A stretch of DNA of 64,000 nucleotides from Glaciecola sp041380235 (GTDB lineage Bacteria; Pseudomonadota; Gammaproteobacteria; Enterobacterales; Alteromonadaceae). Positions 54,438 to 62,035 of this stretch are shown piece by piece. The notes beneath the pieces are model-generated. The model searched no databases. It was not told the DNA's origin and saw only the letters and a list, made by a program, of their open reading frames with translations. Both the position numbers and the translations under genes were made by a program. Positions within the stretch are counted from its first letter, which is position 1. Each line of letters begins with the position of its first letter. The stretch is taken from positions 62,001-126,000 of the forward strand of contig NZ_JBGIYY010000009.1 of the NCBI RefSeq assembly GCF_041380235.1, written 5' to 3'.

Positions 54438-55075
54438 GATACGCCCCCAGAATTTTCATTGTCAGTTAGTGTTTGATTAGCGACTAATTCATTTTTCGCA
54501 TCTTTTAATATCATCCATGCCCCGCGCAGCACAATTACTGAAACAACCACACCGATAATTAAGTCTGGTAAACGGCTGTCTAGCCATAGCACCAATGCGC
54601 CAGCGAAAATAACGCCCATATTCGCAATCACATCATTCGCTGAAAAAATCCAACTTGCTCGCATGTGCACTTCACCATTTTTATGGCTGCGGATAATAAA
54701 CAAACAAATGACATTGGCGACTAAGGCCACCGCACCCATTCCCATCATAAGATGAGAGACTGGTTCACTTCCCATGACGGAGCGGCGAATAATATCGATT
54801 AGAATAATAGCGCCTAGCATCAATTGAAAATAACCACTCACTCTTGCCGCTTTGGCCTTGTGAATAATAGACTTTCCCACTGCATAAATACCAATCGCAT
54901 ATACAACGGCATCAGCCAGCATATCGAGCGAATCAGCAATTAAAGCCGTGGAGTCAGCGAGCACGCCAACGCCAAGCTCAATCACAAACATGATCGCATT
55001 AATCCCCAATAGCCAATACAAGACCTTTTTTTGGGATGCATCTTGGATTTCAACTTCGCAGCCGCAACCGCTCAT
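54434..55075 (-). CDS. Second CDF-family cation transporter
   Basis: A 213-residue protein with six transmembrane helices and no long C-terminal cytoplasmic domain, a compact CDF exporter. The N-terminus MSGCGCEVE has two cysteines before TM1. TM2 carries DSLDMLADA (DxxxD) and TM5 SANDVIANMG (DxxxN), a site unlike the HxxxD pairs of its neighbour, so the two CDF proteins may prefer different metals. The ATG at 55075 has AGAGGA eight bases upstream; a start at 55144 would lie in the regulator's promoter. It is the first gene of the leftward metal operon. Confidence 0.88.
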   Translation of the reverse strand: MSGCGCEVEIQDASQKKVLYWLLGINAIMFVIELGVGVLADSTALIADSLDMLADAVVYAIGIYAVGKSIIHKAKAARVSGYFQLMLGAIILIDIIRRSVMGSEPVSHLMMGMGAVALVANVICLFIIRSHKNGEVHMRASWIFSANDVIANMGVIFAGALVLWLDSRLPDLIIGVVVSVIVLRGAWMILKDAKNELVANQTLTDNENSGGVS

Positions 55076-55107
55076 GAAACAGTCCTCTTTTATACTTAAT
55101 GAAACTA

Positions 55108-55138
55108 GTATAAAGTCTATACCCACTATAGAGTCAAT
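55108..55138 (-). promoter_or_regulatory. MerR-type promoter with 19-bp spacer and dyad operator
   Basis: On the minus strand TTGACT (55138-55133) and TATACT (55113-55108) are separated by 19 bases, the over-long spacing that MerR-family activators correct by untwisting DNA. The spacer contains a dyad TCTATA/TATAGA (55117-55122 and 55128-55133). It drives the CDF/DUF3703/Czc genes and lies just ahead of the divergent CadR-type gene. Confidence 0.85.
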
Positions 55139-55156
55139 TAACAAAAAGCGTTTTTT

Positions 55157-55546
55157 ATGAAAATAGGCGAATTATCAAAAAAGAGCGGTTGTTCAATTCA
55201 AACCATCCGATTTTATGAGCGAGAAAAACTCATTAGTCCTTCTCAGCGAACAGATAGTAATTATCGGCTTTATGATGCATCATCATTGAGCCGTTTGCGC
55301 TTCATACGTCAGTGCCGCTCACTTGACTTGACCTTGGCGGAAATTACGCAGTTATTGGAAACTAAAGAGAGTCCTGAAACGAGCTGCGCTAGTATTAACA
55401 ATTTAATACATGACCACATGGAAGATGTAAGTCAAAAAATTGCAGAACTTAACGAGTTAAAAGCGACACTTGCACTGATGGTAAAAGCATGTAGTGACAA
55501 TAACAAAGTAAAGGAATGCGGCGTATTGCAGCTTCTAGCAGATTAG
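55157..55546 (+). CDS. cadR: CadR-type MerR regulator (Cd/Pb/Zn responsive)
   Basis: A 129-residue MerR-family regulator. The DNA-binding domain is residues 1-70 (MKIGELSKKSGCSIQTIRFY and the QCRSLDLTLAEI helix), followed by the dimer coiled coil. Metal-binding cysteines are at C77 (ETSCASI), C112 and C121 (ACSDNNKVKECG), matching the C77/C112/C119 arrangement of Pseudomonas CadR. It is divergent from the metal operon and controls it through the 19-bp-spacer promoter at 55108-55138. The exact inducing metal, Cd, Pb or Zn, cannot be read from sequence. Confidence 0.92.
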   Translation: MKIGELSKKSGCSIQTIRFYEREKLISPSQRTDSNYRLYDASSLSRLRFIRQCRSLDLTLAEITQLLETKESPETSCASINNLIHDHMEDVSQKIAELNELKATLALMVKACSDNNKVKECGVLQLLAD

Positions 55547-56004
55547 TGTTTCTAACCTAATGATGCCGTCACTCTTGTTGAGCTAACAATTAGAAAGCGG
55601 GTTAGTCACTGCTTTTTTGTTGTTGTCAATTAAAGCAATAATCACGAACTAGGAAACGCTTTTTTATGTGCTTCGAATGTCCGGAATGGAAGTTAGAGCA
55701 GCCCGTCAAAAGTTCGCATCTCAATGATTGCTGTTAACATAAACTTTTCACACAAATTTGAACGGCGTACGTCCCCTTGCCGTTGAGCTGTCTTAGACAA
55801 GTTCGGGCAGTTGCGACATACCCATTTTCTTGTATTTGTTATCGTTAGAGTGAAAAACGGTTATTTGGAAGTTGATAATGAAACTAATTTTTTTTCCAAT
55901 AGCTGACGTTTAATAACGCACGCGTATGGGCTGATAATAATTTGCTAAAATGGAAATCGACCGTCTGTCGAAAGTCCTGATTAGATGGGTTGTTTTGTGT
56001 CAAT
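55547..56004. other. Non-coding gap after cadR
   Basis: About 460 AT-rich bases with no open frame of note, no terminator of convincing strength and no repeat that I can support. Probably debris from past rearrangement between the metal block and the following genes. Confidence 0.4.
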
Positions 56005-56466
56005 TCAAATTGATATTTTCAATATAGGTAAGTAGCGGCCTTCGATACTACCAGATTGCTCTTTACCAGTAACTTCCATTCCCATGGATTTATAAAAACC
56101 TTCTGCATTAGGATCACTTTGGACCTCAATAAATTCAGCTCCTCTAGCAGCTCCGGTTTGTTTAGCATGTTCATATAACTCGCGGCCGACACCCCGTCCA
56201 ATCATTGATGGATCAATAAACAATGCTTCCAATAGAATAGTTTGTTGGTAGATATTTTCGAGTTTATAAAAGCCAATAATGGATTTGTTTTTAACTGCAA
56301 CAATGTAAATGCACTTTTCATTAGCAAGTTGCTCTGGCGTATGAGACAGCTCAGCTTTGCATGCTTCCATAAACTCTAAAGAATAACCCCAGTGGGCTTT
56401 TGAAGTTATGGCTAATGCAGATAACCTTTCTGCTTCACTTGGTTTTGCTGTTCGAAACTTGGTCAT
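56005..56466 (-). CDS. GNAT-family N-acetyltransferase
   Basis: A 153-residue GNAT acetyltransferase. Motif A reads LFIDPSMIGRGVGRELYEHA near residues 87-106, with the acetyl-CoA pyrophosphate loop (GRGVGRE), preceded by the IIGFYKLENI strand and followed by FIEVQSDPNAEGFYKSMGMEVTG, the motif B region. The substrate is unknown; it resembles small GNATs annotated only by family. It stands alone on the minus strand in the accessory region. Confidence 0.88.
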   Translation of the reverse strand: MTKFRTAKPSEAERLSALAITSKAHWGYSLEFMEACKAELSHTPEQLANEKCIYIVAVKNKSIIGFYKLENIYQQTILLEALFIDPSMIGRGVGRELYEHAKQTGAARGAEFIEVQSDPNAEGFYKSMGMEVTGKEQSGSIEGRYLPILKISI

Positions 56467-56625
56467 AGAATACCCATGCTAAATCGTTTGCAATGTTCCT
56501 GCGTTAAGCCAAAAGTTTTATGAAATCTGCGAGTCAAACTGCACGTATGAGTGAAGCTCATTTTGGTGGAAATCCGCTAAAGGCTATTAGACAACACACA
56601 GCAACTGAACCGCTTACGTTGGTTT

Positions 56626-57219
56626 TTAACCGCCTTTATGACTATTTCTCAGGTGAGTTCTCCATTTACTTTCTAATTCTAACTCAGATAATCCAAAAAT
56701 TGCCTCAAAGTCATTAGGTTGTATAATTAGTTTTCTGATAGCGTCATAGCCGTAATTACTAATTAAAAACTCAACTATTAATGCAGAAAAAATATATCCA
56801 TTCTTATCACCAAACTCAACAGTTCCAGCATTGCTTAAAATTTCCCAGCTAGGAATCTCATATTCGTTATCACTATTCACGAGAATCCTTTCATTTGTTT
56901 CTGTTAACTGCTTAGCGTAGTAAAAAGCAAATCCTTCATCCAACCATTTTGGTAAACCAACTTGACCTTGTTCACGCATATTTAATACAACAGCATGGCA
57001 TAATTCGTGAATGATTGACTTCATAAGAGATTCGTAATTGTGAACCTTACCTGGATTCAAAGGGGATACCATCATCAATAAATTTTTCCCAGCAGCCCCA
57101 ACGACCCAATCAGGAGCATCTTCAAAATTAATTGCTTTATGAAATTCTTTAATATCTGGATAGATAATCACTGCAATTTTATCTGCAAATTTTGTTTTCA
57201 TTGTTCTGGTCAAGTCCAA
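56626..57219 (-). pseudogene. Peptidase MA-like metalloprotease, 5' end cut by an IS
   Basis: An open frame of 197 residues encoding the catalytic part of a peptidase MA-type zinc protease: SIIHELCHAVVLNM carries HExxH near residue 70, and GLPKWLDEGFAFYYAK the downstream zinc-ligand glutamate. Homologues normally have 60-150 residues (signal peptide and linker) before the KIAVIIYPDIKEF strand, whereas here the frame starts in sequence belonging to the end of an IS3-type element (its first six residues read from the IS end). I therefore treat it as 5'-truncated by insertion. It may still be translated from the ATG at 57201, but without a signal peptide. Confidence 0.7.
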
Positions 57220-57432
57220 CCGGACACATTCCTAAAGGAATTTTCATACTCAATGGGTGATTGATCGCCGTTCGACGAATGCAATCGCTCCAGATTGTAA
57301 TATTTCACATATGCAGCAACATCTTGCGTCATGTGCTCTCGTGTTGGTTGCGCTACTTTGAACAACCAGTCATATTTTAAACTGCCAAAAAACCTTTCAA
57401 CCACCGCGTTATCCCAACACGCACTGTTGTGG
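57210..57432 (-). mobile_element. IS3-family transposase C-terminal fragment
   Basis: On the minus strand an open reading encodes the end of an IS3-type OrfB transposase: CWDNAVVERFFGSLKYDW then YVKYYNLERLHSSNG and PIEYEN, including the last acidic catalytic residue region. Everything upstream of CWDNA is missing, so the element is a remnant. Its outer end (TGTCCGGTTGGACTTGACC) abuts the peptidase gene. The other side joins a sequence ending in a similar TGTCCGGCTAATT run that belongs to the neighbouring IS1182-type remnant. Confidence 0.85.
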
Positions 57433-57466
57433 TTGAATTAGCCGGACACTTCAATAAAGGATAATA

Positions 57467-57720
57467 TTAGGCCTCAATGGCCGATATCAAATCGATTACT
57501 CCAACAATCGATATCATTCGTTTAGGGTTATAGGCCAATGCATGCAAGCTCATTTCAGTAGCCACATTCTGTTTGCGCTTCATTAAGAAGTGGGTAGCGT
57601 CCTTCCACATTTTGATGGTGCCAAATGGATGCTCGACGGCTTGCTTTCGTAGTACAGCCGTTTCGGGTGCGTTATCGAGTCTCTATTGCATTGCGTTGTC
57701 CATATTCACTTCCATCATTT
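57467..57720 (-). mobile_element. IS1182-family transposase remnant
   Basis: The minus strand reads the C-terminal end of an IS1182-type transposase: RLDNAPETAVLRKQAVEHPF, then GTIKMWKDATHFLMKRKQ and TEMSLHALAYNPKRM, ending at a stop at 57467. An in-frame TAG interrupts the reading just before RLDNAP, and further upstream no transposase can be followed. A likely terminal repeat (TGAAGTGTCCGGCTAATT, minus strand 57453-57436) lies beyond the stop. The remnant is dead and appears to have inserted into or beside the IS3 fragment. The bases from 57720 to 57940 are unrecognisable debris. Confidence 0.85.
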
Positions 57721-57942
57721 ACTGGAATAGTTTTCAAGGTAAACACTTTTTGTACTTGCTGTGCATGATAGCGATGCGGTAGATGGAGGATGCGCCTTGC
57801 AGGTGTGATTAACATTCTCTTTTCCAAAGCGCTTGGCATCTGCGACAAGTTGCACAACGTAACAACTCGTCCGAGCATATGCCGTTATAACTTCTAATGC
57901 ACAACAAAATAAAGAATGGATTCTAATTTCAGAAAAATAAAT

Positions 57943-57988
57943 TTGTATTTATAAAATAAGTTAATATACTTAAATAAGTTATTTAAGT
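57943..57988 (+). promoter_or_regulatory. Promoter and palindromic operator of the second KfrA-like gene
   Basis: TTGTAT (57943-57948) and TATACT (57965-57970) with a 16-base spacer form a plausible sigma-70 promoter. ACTTAAATAA and TTATTTAAGT (57968-57977 and 57979-57988) make a perfect 10-base inverted repeat around a central G, overlapping the -10 box and expected start point. An extra half-like site AATAAGTTA lies just upstream. This fits the known autorepression of KfrA proteins. Confidence 0.65.
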
Positions 57989-58010
57989 TTTTATTTTGAA
58001 GGAGTATTAA

Positions 58011-58640
58011 ATGGGTAGAGTCGCGGAATTTTCTGATGAGGAGATCATCAAGGCAGGTAATCATTTACTCAGTTTGAGTAAAATCGTTACACCTTTTGGT
58101 ATAAGGCAGCTTATAGGAGGTGGAAGTGCACAGCGTATAAAAACAGTATGGTCCGAAGAGGTGGCAAAACGAAATAACGAGGCACTTAATGGCGACTCCA
58201 GCAAAGAAATCGAACTGCCAGCTGAAATGCAGGAGGCTCTTGAAAAAAGTATTGAAATGATTTCTCAACAATTAACGAGAGTAACCAAAATAAATTACAA
58301 GGTAGCCGCGGATGTAGCTGAAAGCAGAGTCGCTTCAGTTATAAAGAAACATGAAGAAAAGCTGGAAGAGTACAAACACTCAGAGTTCGAGGCATGCCAA
58401 GCTATTGACTCGCTTGATAAAGAAAATGAGGAACTTAAAAATGAGGTTACTTCTCTTTTAGCAAAAAATAGCTTACTTAGTAATGATAACGCTAAGTATT
58501 TCGGATCGATTGATTCATTAAAATCTCGTTTAGACGGTATGGACTTAAAGCTCGAATCGAAACAGTCTGAGCTTGTCGTACTTGCTAGAGAAAATGCTGA
58601 GTTAAAAATGCAAGCTAAGTCAGGTACTGGTAGCGCTTAA
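58011..58640 (+). CDS. KfrA-like DNA-binding coiled-coil protein (second copy)
   Basis: A 209-residue protein with an N-terminal KfrA_N-like helix-turn-helix region (residues about 7-55, with KIVTPFGIRQLIGGGSAQRI) and a long charged coiled coil from residue 85 to the end. GAAGGAG precedes the ATG. It shares layout, not close sequence, with the protein at 45042. A perfect palindrome overlaps its promoter. The gene downstream is a broken PD-(D/E)XK nuclease, as the first KfrA-like gene is followed by an intact PD-(D/E)XK-like gene. Role inferred: autoregulated DNA-binding filament protein carried by mobile DNA. Confidence 0.75.
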   Translation: MGRVAEFSDEEIIKAGNHLLSLSKIVTPFGIRQLIGGGSAQRIKTVWSEEVAKRNNEALNGDSSKEIELPAEMQEALEKSIEMISQQLTRVTKINYKVAADVAESRVASVIKKHEEKLEEYKHSEFEACQAIDSLDKENEELKNEVTSLLAKNSLLSNDNAKYFGSIDSLKSRLDGMDLKLESKQSELVVLARENAELKMQAKSGTGSA

Positions 58641-58766
58641 GTAAAAGTCTTAAGATTCTCGTTAGACTTTGATCTTCCCCTATATCTGTAGACATCTTTT
58701 ACTTATTAAGGAAAATAAGGTAAGAAGGTAGAAAGTTTCTGGCAAAACCTAGGAAGAGCGAACATT

Positions 58767-59076
58767 ATGGTTGAGATAATTAGAAAACTGAGTCGCCTTA
58801 TAAAAGACCCAGCAATTGAGCGACTCGACTTGACGTTATCTAACCCAAATTTTTTCGAAATTTTGAGAATTTCTCATACCGAAATTAGGCACTCTAATTT
58901 TCTTGCATGGATATCAGATCCTTGTTCATATCCATAATCATCGAATCAATATCAATGACGAACAATATGATGACTTAGATATGTTGGAAGCCGATATTAA
59001 AAAATTGTTAGCGAAAGAAAAGTCATTCATCGAAAACGTTGAATCAGTGTTATTAAGTGCGCTAGAAAAAAGCTAA
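58767..59076 (+). pseudogene. Broken PD-(D/E)XK nuclease-superfamily gene
   Basis: The first part (58767-58937, 56 codons) reads MVEIIRKLSRLIKDP then SNPNFFEILRISHTEIRHSN and FLAWISDP, a clear N-terminus of the PDDEXK_4-like family (EIRHSNFLAWLLDP pattern). It stops at 58935. A different frame then continues to a stop at 59074 with DEQYDDLDMLEADIKK and FIENVESVLLSALEKS, probably the C-terminus of the same protein. The nuclease core between them is missing, so an internal deletion plus frameshift has destroyed the gene. It lies 126 bases after the KfrA-like gene. Confidence 0.7.
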
Positions 59077-59201
59077 ACGCCTTTTTAGTATCGTTTTATT
59101 GATACCATATTAATCGAGATATCGATATTGGGAACACTGTTTGCCTATGATCAATATGCCTTGGCCACTACAAAATCTAAAGCGCTACTTATGGAGGCAT
59201 A

Positions 59202-60317
59202 GTGAGCAAACCTAAAATCCACCAATCCTTACAAAGCCGCTACCCTGAAGTAGCTAAAGAATGGCACCCCACAAAGAACGGAGCTCTGACGCCTGAGGAT
59301 GTTTTTCCGAAGTCGGACAAGAAAGCATGGTTTCTATGTTCAAATAACAACACACATGAATGGTATACAAGACTTGCAGATAGAACGAGTAAGAGCTCTG
59401 GATGTCCATTTTGCTACCGACGAGTCACCCCAGAAACCAGTTTAGCGGCTAAGCACCCTGAAATTGCACAAGACTGGCACCCTACAAAAAATATCGACAT
59501 TACGCCTAAGCAAGTAGCACCCAAAAGTAACAAATACTTCTGGTGGGTATGTAGCAAAGGGCATGAATATAAGATGCAACCCACTGAAAGAGTCAGTTAT
59601 CATCGGGGATGCACAGAGTGCGCAAAATTTGGCTGGTCAGCACAAGAAACACGCATATATTGTGAGATTAAAGCGCTTTTCCCAGGGACTAAGTATCGAT
59701 ATAAGGTAAAGGGGAGTGAGATAGATGTATACATTCAATCCATTAGAATTGGCATCGAATATGATGGTCACTATTATCATCACAGCAAGGCGGTTAAAGA
59801 TCGCGATAAAAACATATTCATGAAAAAACAAGATGTCGCGATTGTGCGAGTACGTGAACATCCCCTCCCGAAATTGTCACTATTAGATGTGATTACACCC
59901 GCTCGAGAGATATCAAAACAGGATGTAGATGCACTTATAACGTCCATAGTCGCATTAGTCCCATCAACCGCTAATATGGTATCTGATTACCTTAAGGAGA
60001 CTGAATTTGTAAACGATGACGAATTCTTGGTTTATATGAGTTATTTTCCAGATCCCTTTCCAGAGAAGTCCTTAGCAGTGGTATATCCAGAGGTTGCATC
60101 ACAATGGGATCATCGTAAAAACCATCCATTAACGCCTTATAACTTTACCCATGGCAGTCACCATCGCATCTGGTGGAAGTGTGCACATGGCCATTCGTTC
60201 CAACGCACCATTAATCATATGACGGGCAGTCGTGATAACAAATATAAAGGGTGTATAGCTTGCCGTAACGCCAAAAAGCTACCGCCTAATGACGCGCAAT
60301 TGGACATTTTTGATTAA
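59202..60317 (+). CDS. Zinc-ribbon protein with Vsr/MutH-like nuclease domain
   Basis: A 371-residue protein with three treble-clef zinc-ribbon repeats of the type found with homing and mobile nucleases: residues about 10-72 (EWHPTKNGALTP ... CPFCYRR), 80-140 (DWHPTKNIDITP ... CTECAKF) and 290-355 (QWDHRKNHPLTP ... CIACRN). Between the second and third lies a nuclease-like core (GSEIDVYIQSIRIGIEYDGH near residue 170-189, then YYHHSKAVKDRDK and VAIVRVRE), which resembles Vsr/DUF559-type PD-(D/E)XK enzymes. The GTG start has GGAGG just upstream. Likely a DNA endonuclease whose ribbons bind DNA; target unknown. Confidence 0.75.
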   Translation: MSKPKIHQSLQSRYPEVAKEWHPTKNGALTPEDVFPKSDKKAWFLCSNNNTHEWYTRLADRTSKSSGCPFCYRRVTPETSLAAKHPEIAQDWHPTKNIDITPKQVAPKSNKYFWWVCSKGHEYKMQPTERVSYHRGCTECAKFGWSAQETRIYCEIKALFPGTKYRYKVKGSEIDVYIQSIRIGIEYDGHYYHHSKAVKDRDKNIFMKKQDVAIVRVREHPLPKLSLLDVITPAREISKQDVDALITSIVALVPSTANMVSDYLKETEFVNDDEFLVYMSYFPDPFPEKSLAVVYPEVASQWDHRKNHPLTPYNFTHGSHHRIWWKCAHGHSFQRTINHMTGSRDNKYKGCIACRNAKKLPPNDAQLDIFD

Positions 60318-60928
60318 TAAGCATGTCTATACAACACCACAAACGCCAATAGCGCTTTTTTAACATAACCCCCGATATGCGCTGCAGCCAACCGGCGTTG
60401 GTGACGATACTCGCGCTATAGGCGCAAAGGGCAGTTTAAGGCTCCGATTTTAGGGAAATTATGACCATTTAAATGGTGGAGAAATTAACCACTTTAGAGT
60501 TTTCAGGATTTTGCATTATTATCAATGATTGAAGGCTACTTTTAAACGTTCTCATATCAAAAGCTAAGAATAGTATTCTTTTGCACATTTTCATCATCAA
60601 CTCGCTGCTAGCTATACTCTCGCACTTTTTGCAGCGATAGCTTAGCCATTTCGTGCTTATAAAAGGCATAAGAAATTTTGAGCCATCACAAGCGTCGCGT
60701 ATGTTTAAATAGAATATGGAGTTACTGCAAATAAAAATTATTCACCATTTTGTTTTGAGTAGAATGCAATTTTTTGATACTTGTTACTTATAAACAAGCA
60801 CAAAGGTCTATGTAAATAGCATTAATGAAAGATAAAATGATGCAACTTAATTAATAATAAACAATTGCTGGCATTTGATAATTCATAAAGTAGTATTATC
60901 ATTTTGCAAATAATGAACTAAGAGCGCT
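60318..60928. other. AT-rich gap without a gene
   Basis: About 610 bases. I see no open frame with a ribosome site, no RNA gene and no clear terminator after the zinc-ribbon gene. The left part (60375-60450) is more GC-rich and may be the remnant of another element. The right end is very AT-rich and should hold the promoter of the HTH gene. Confidence 0.4.
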
Positions 60929-61423
60929 GTGCAATACATTAAGAACGACGTTAAGACTATTCTTGAGAAAATCAAAGAGGTTTATTCGCTGAAAACTGAC
61001 ACCGATCTTTCTAAAAAACTTGGCGTTACTAAATCGTTTATGTCTCGTTTGAGGGCAGGTGAGCGTTCATTTTCCCCGACAAAAATGCGCGAAGTCGAAG
61101 CTTTGCTATACGCTAAACAGATCATAACATGCTCATATTTGGAAGGCGGATTTGAGCCTTCAGCACTCGATACTACTTCAGTAAGCCCTGAAATGCGTAA
61201 ACGCATTATTGAAGTGGTTAAGGGTAAGTGTCAGCTTTGTATCAGCGATGCACCCTTCAAAGACAGCAGTGGGACTCCATATTTAATCGTCAAACCACTA
61301 CAAGAATATGAAATGAGTACATCTTCAAAACTAACTGCACTTTGCCCAAACTGCTCTGCTCGTGTGATTATATTAAAGAATCCAAAAGACATTAGTCTTT
61401 TAAAAAGCTTTGTACATCTATGA
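60929..61423 (+). CDS. CI-repressor-type HTH fused to a histidine-less HNH-like zinc domain
   Basis: A 164-residue two-part protein. Residues 5-60 form a bacteriophage CI-repressor-type helix-turn-helix (TDTDLSKKLGVTKSFMSRLR with AGERSF). Residues 85-155 match the layout of HNH endonucleases with two zinc pairs, C101-C104 (GKCQLC) and C139-C142 (LCPNCS), and the YLIVKPL strand between. In active HNH proteins that strand reads V-H-H-I and the last pair continues C-H-R-R-V-H; here all these histidines are replaced. The domain is therefore expected to bind zinc and DNA or protein but not cut. The start is GTG with a weak ribosome site. It lies upstream of the CsrA-like gene on the same strand. 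Confidence 0.7.
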   Translation: MQYIKNDVKTILEKIKEVYSLKTDTDLSKKLGVTKSFMSRLRAGERSFSPTKMREVEALLYAKQIITCSYLEGGFEPSALDTTSVSPEMRKRIIEVVKGKCQLCISDAPFKDSSGTPYLIVKPLQEYEMSTSSKLTALCPNCSARVIILKNPKDISLLKSFVHL

Positions 61424-61595
61424 GTTAAGCATATATACCTTTCTTAAATTTCAAAAATTGTGGCTATAAATTAAATGTTAATATTGATGAAGTCTTAGCT
61501 TTTCACGAGCTGAGATATCTCGTCGACCTAATGTCTACACTAAAATCAACTTCTATATTTTCTTAATAAATCAAAGGGAAATAAGCTATTAAAAT

Positions 61596-61629
61596 TAAAG
61601 TTGACAAATAGGCAACTTTATCATATCAT
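61596..61629 (+). promoter_or_regulatory. Strong promoter with overlapping inverted repeat
   Basis: TTGACA (61601-61606), a 17-base spacer and TATCAT (61624-61629) form a near-consensus sigma-70 promoter 29 bases before the CsrA-like start codon. TAAAGTTG (61596-61603) and CAACTTTA (61613-61620) make an 8-base perfect inverted repeat that covers the -35 box and spacer, a good repressor operator candidate. The protein encoded upstream has a repressor-type HTH. Confidence 0.75.
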
Positions 61630-61657
61630 CCTCAAAGTCAAATTAAAGGAGAAAAAT

Positions 61658-62035
61658 ATGGCGTTAAAACTAACACGTAAATCAGGCGAGTCTGTCATTC
61701 TAAAGTATTCTGATACTTATGGTTTGCCTCAAAAAGTTCGAATTCTGCTTCGAAAAATTAAACGAAACGGTGACTTTGAGCTTGATTATCAATCATCAGT
61801 AGGCGCTAGGATACTTTCGTCGAGTGGACTAATTCAGGCCGTCAAATCAAATGAAAATCTTTTCATACGTCATGGAGTTGAGGACGTTTTATTGGTTAAT
61901 GTGTCAGACGGTGTTGGTTCTAGACTTATTGTACGATTCGGTGTTGATAACACCGTGGGATCGCAATTTCGTATGTGGTTTGATGCACCAGAGGAGGTGA
62001 AAATTATCCGAGATGAACTAGAAAATGCTGCTTAG
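61658..62035 (+). CDS. CsrA-like protein with a large central insertion
   Basis: A 125-residue protein whose two ends match the two ends of CsrA/RsmA. Residues 3-15 (LKLTRKSGESVIL) align with the CsrA start ILTRRVGETLMI, and residues 104-121 (FRMWFDAPEEVKIIRDEL) align without gaps with VRIGVNAPKEVSVHREEI. The RNA-contacting Arg6 and Arg44 of E. coli CsrA correspond to Arg7 and Arg118, exactly seven residues after the shared Ala-Pro. About 73 residues lie between, some of which could be an extra beta sheet (KVRILLRKIKRNGDFELDYQ). The start has AAGGAG six bases upstream, and a strong promoter lies ahead of it. An upstream TTG is inside the -35 box and not a start. RNA binding is inferred; an alternative is a chance resemblance. 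Confidence 0.6.
   Translation: MALKLTRKSGESVILKYSDTYGLPQKVRILLRKIKRNGDFELDYQSSVGARILSSSGLIQAVKSNENLFIRHGVEDVLLVNVSDGVGSRLIVRFGVDNTVGSQFRMWFDAPEEVKIIRDELENAA

Noticed and set aside
56520..56717. 65-codon plus-strand open frame before the protease remnant
   Set aside because: No ribosome site and overlaps the 3' end of the protease reading.
61601..61657. TTG start giving a 144-residue version of the CsrA-like protein
   Set aside because: The TTG is the first part of the TTGACA -35 box; the ATG at 61658 has AAGGAG.
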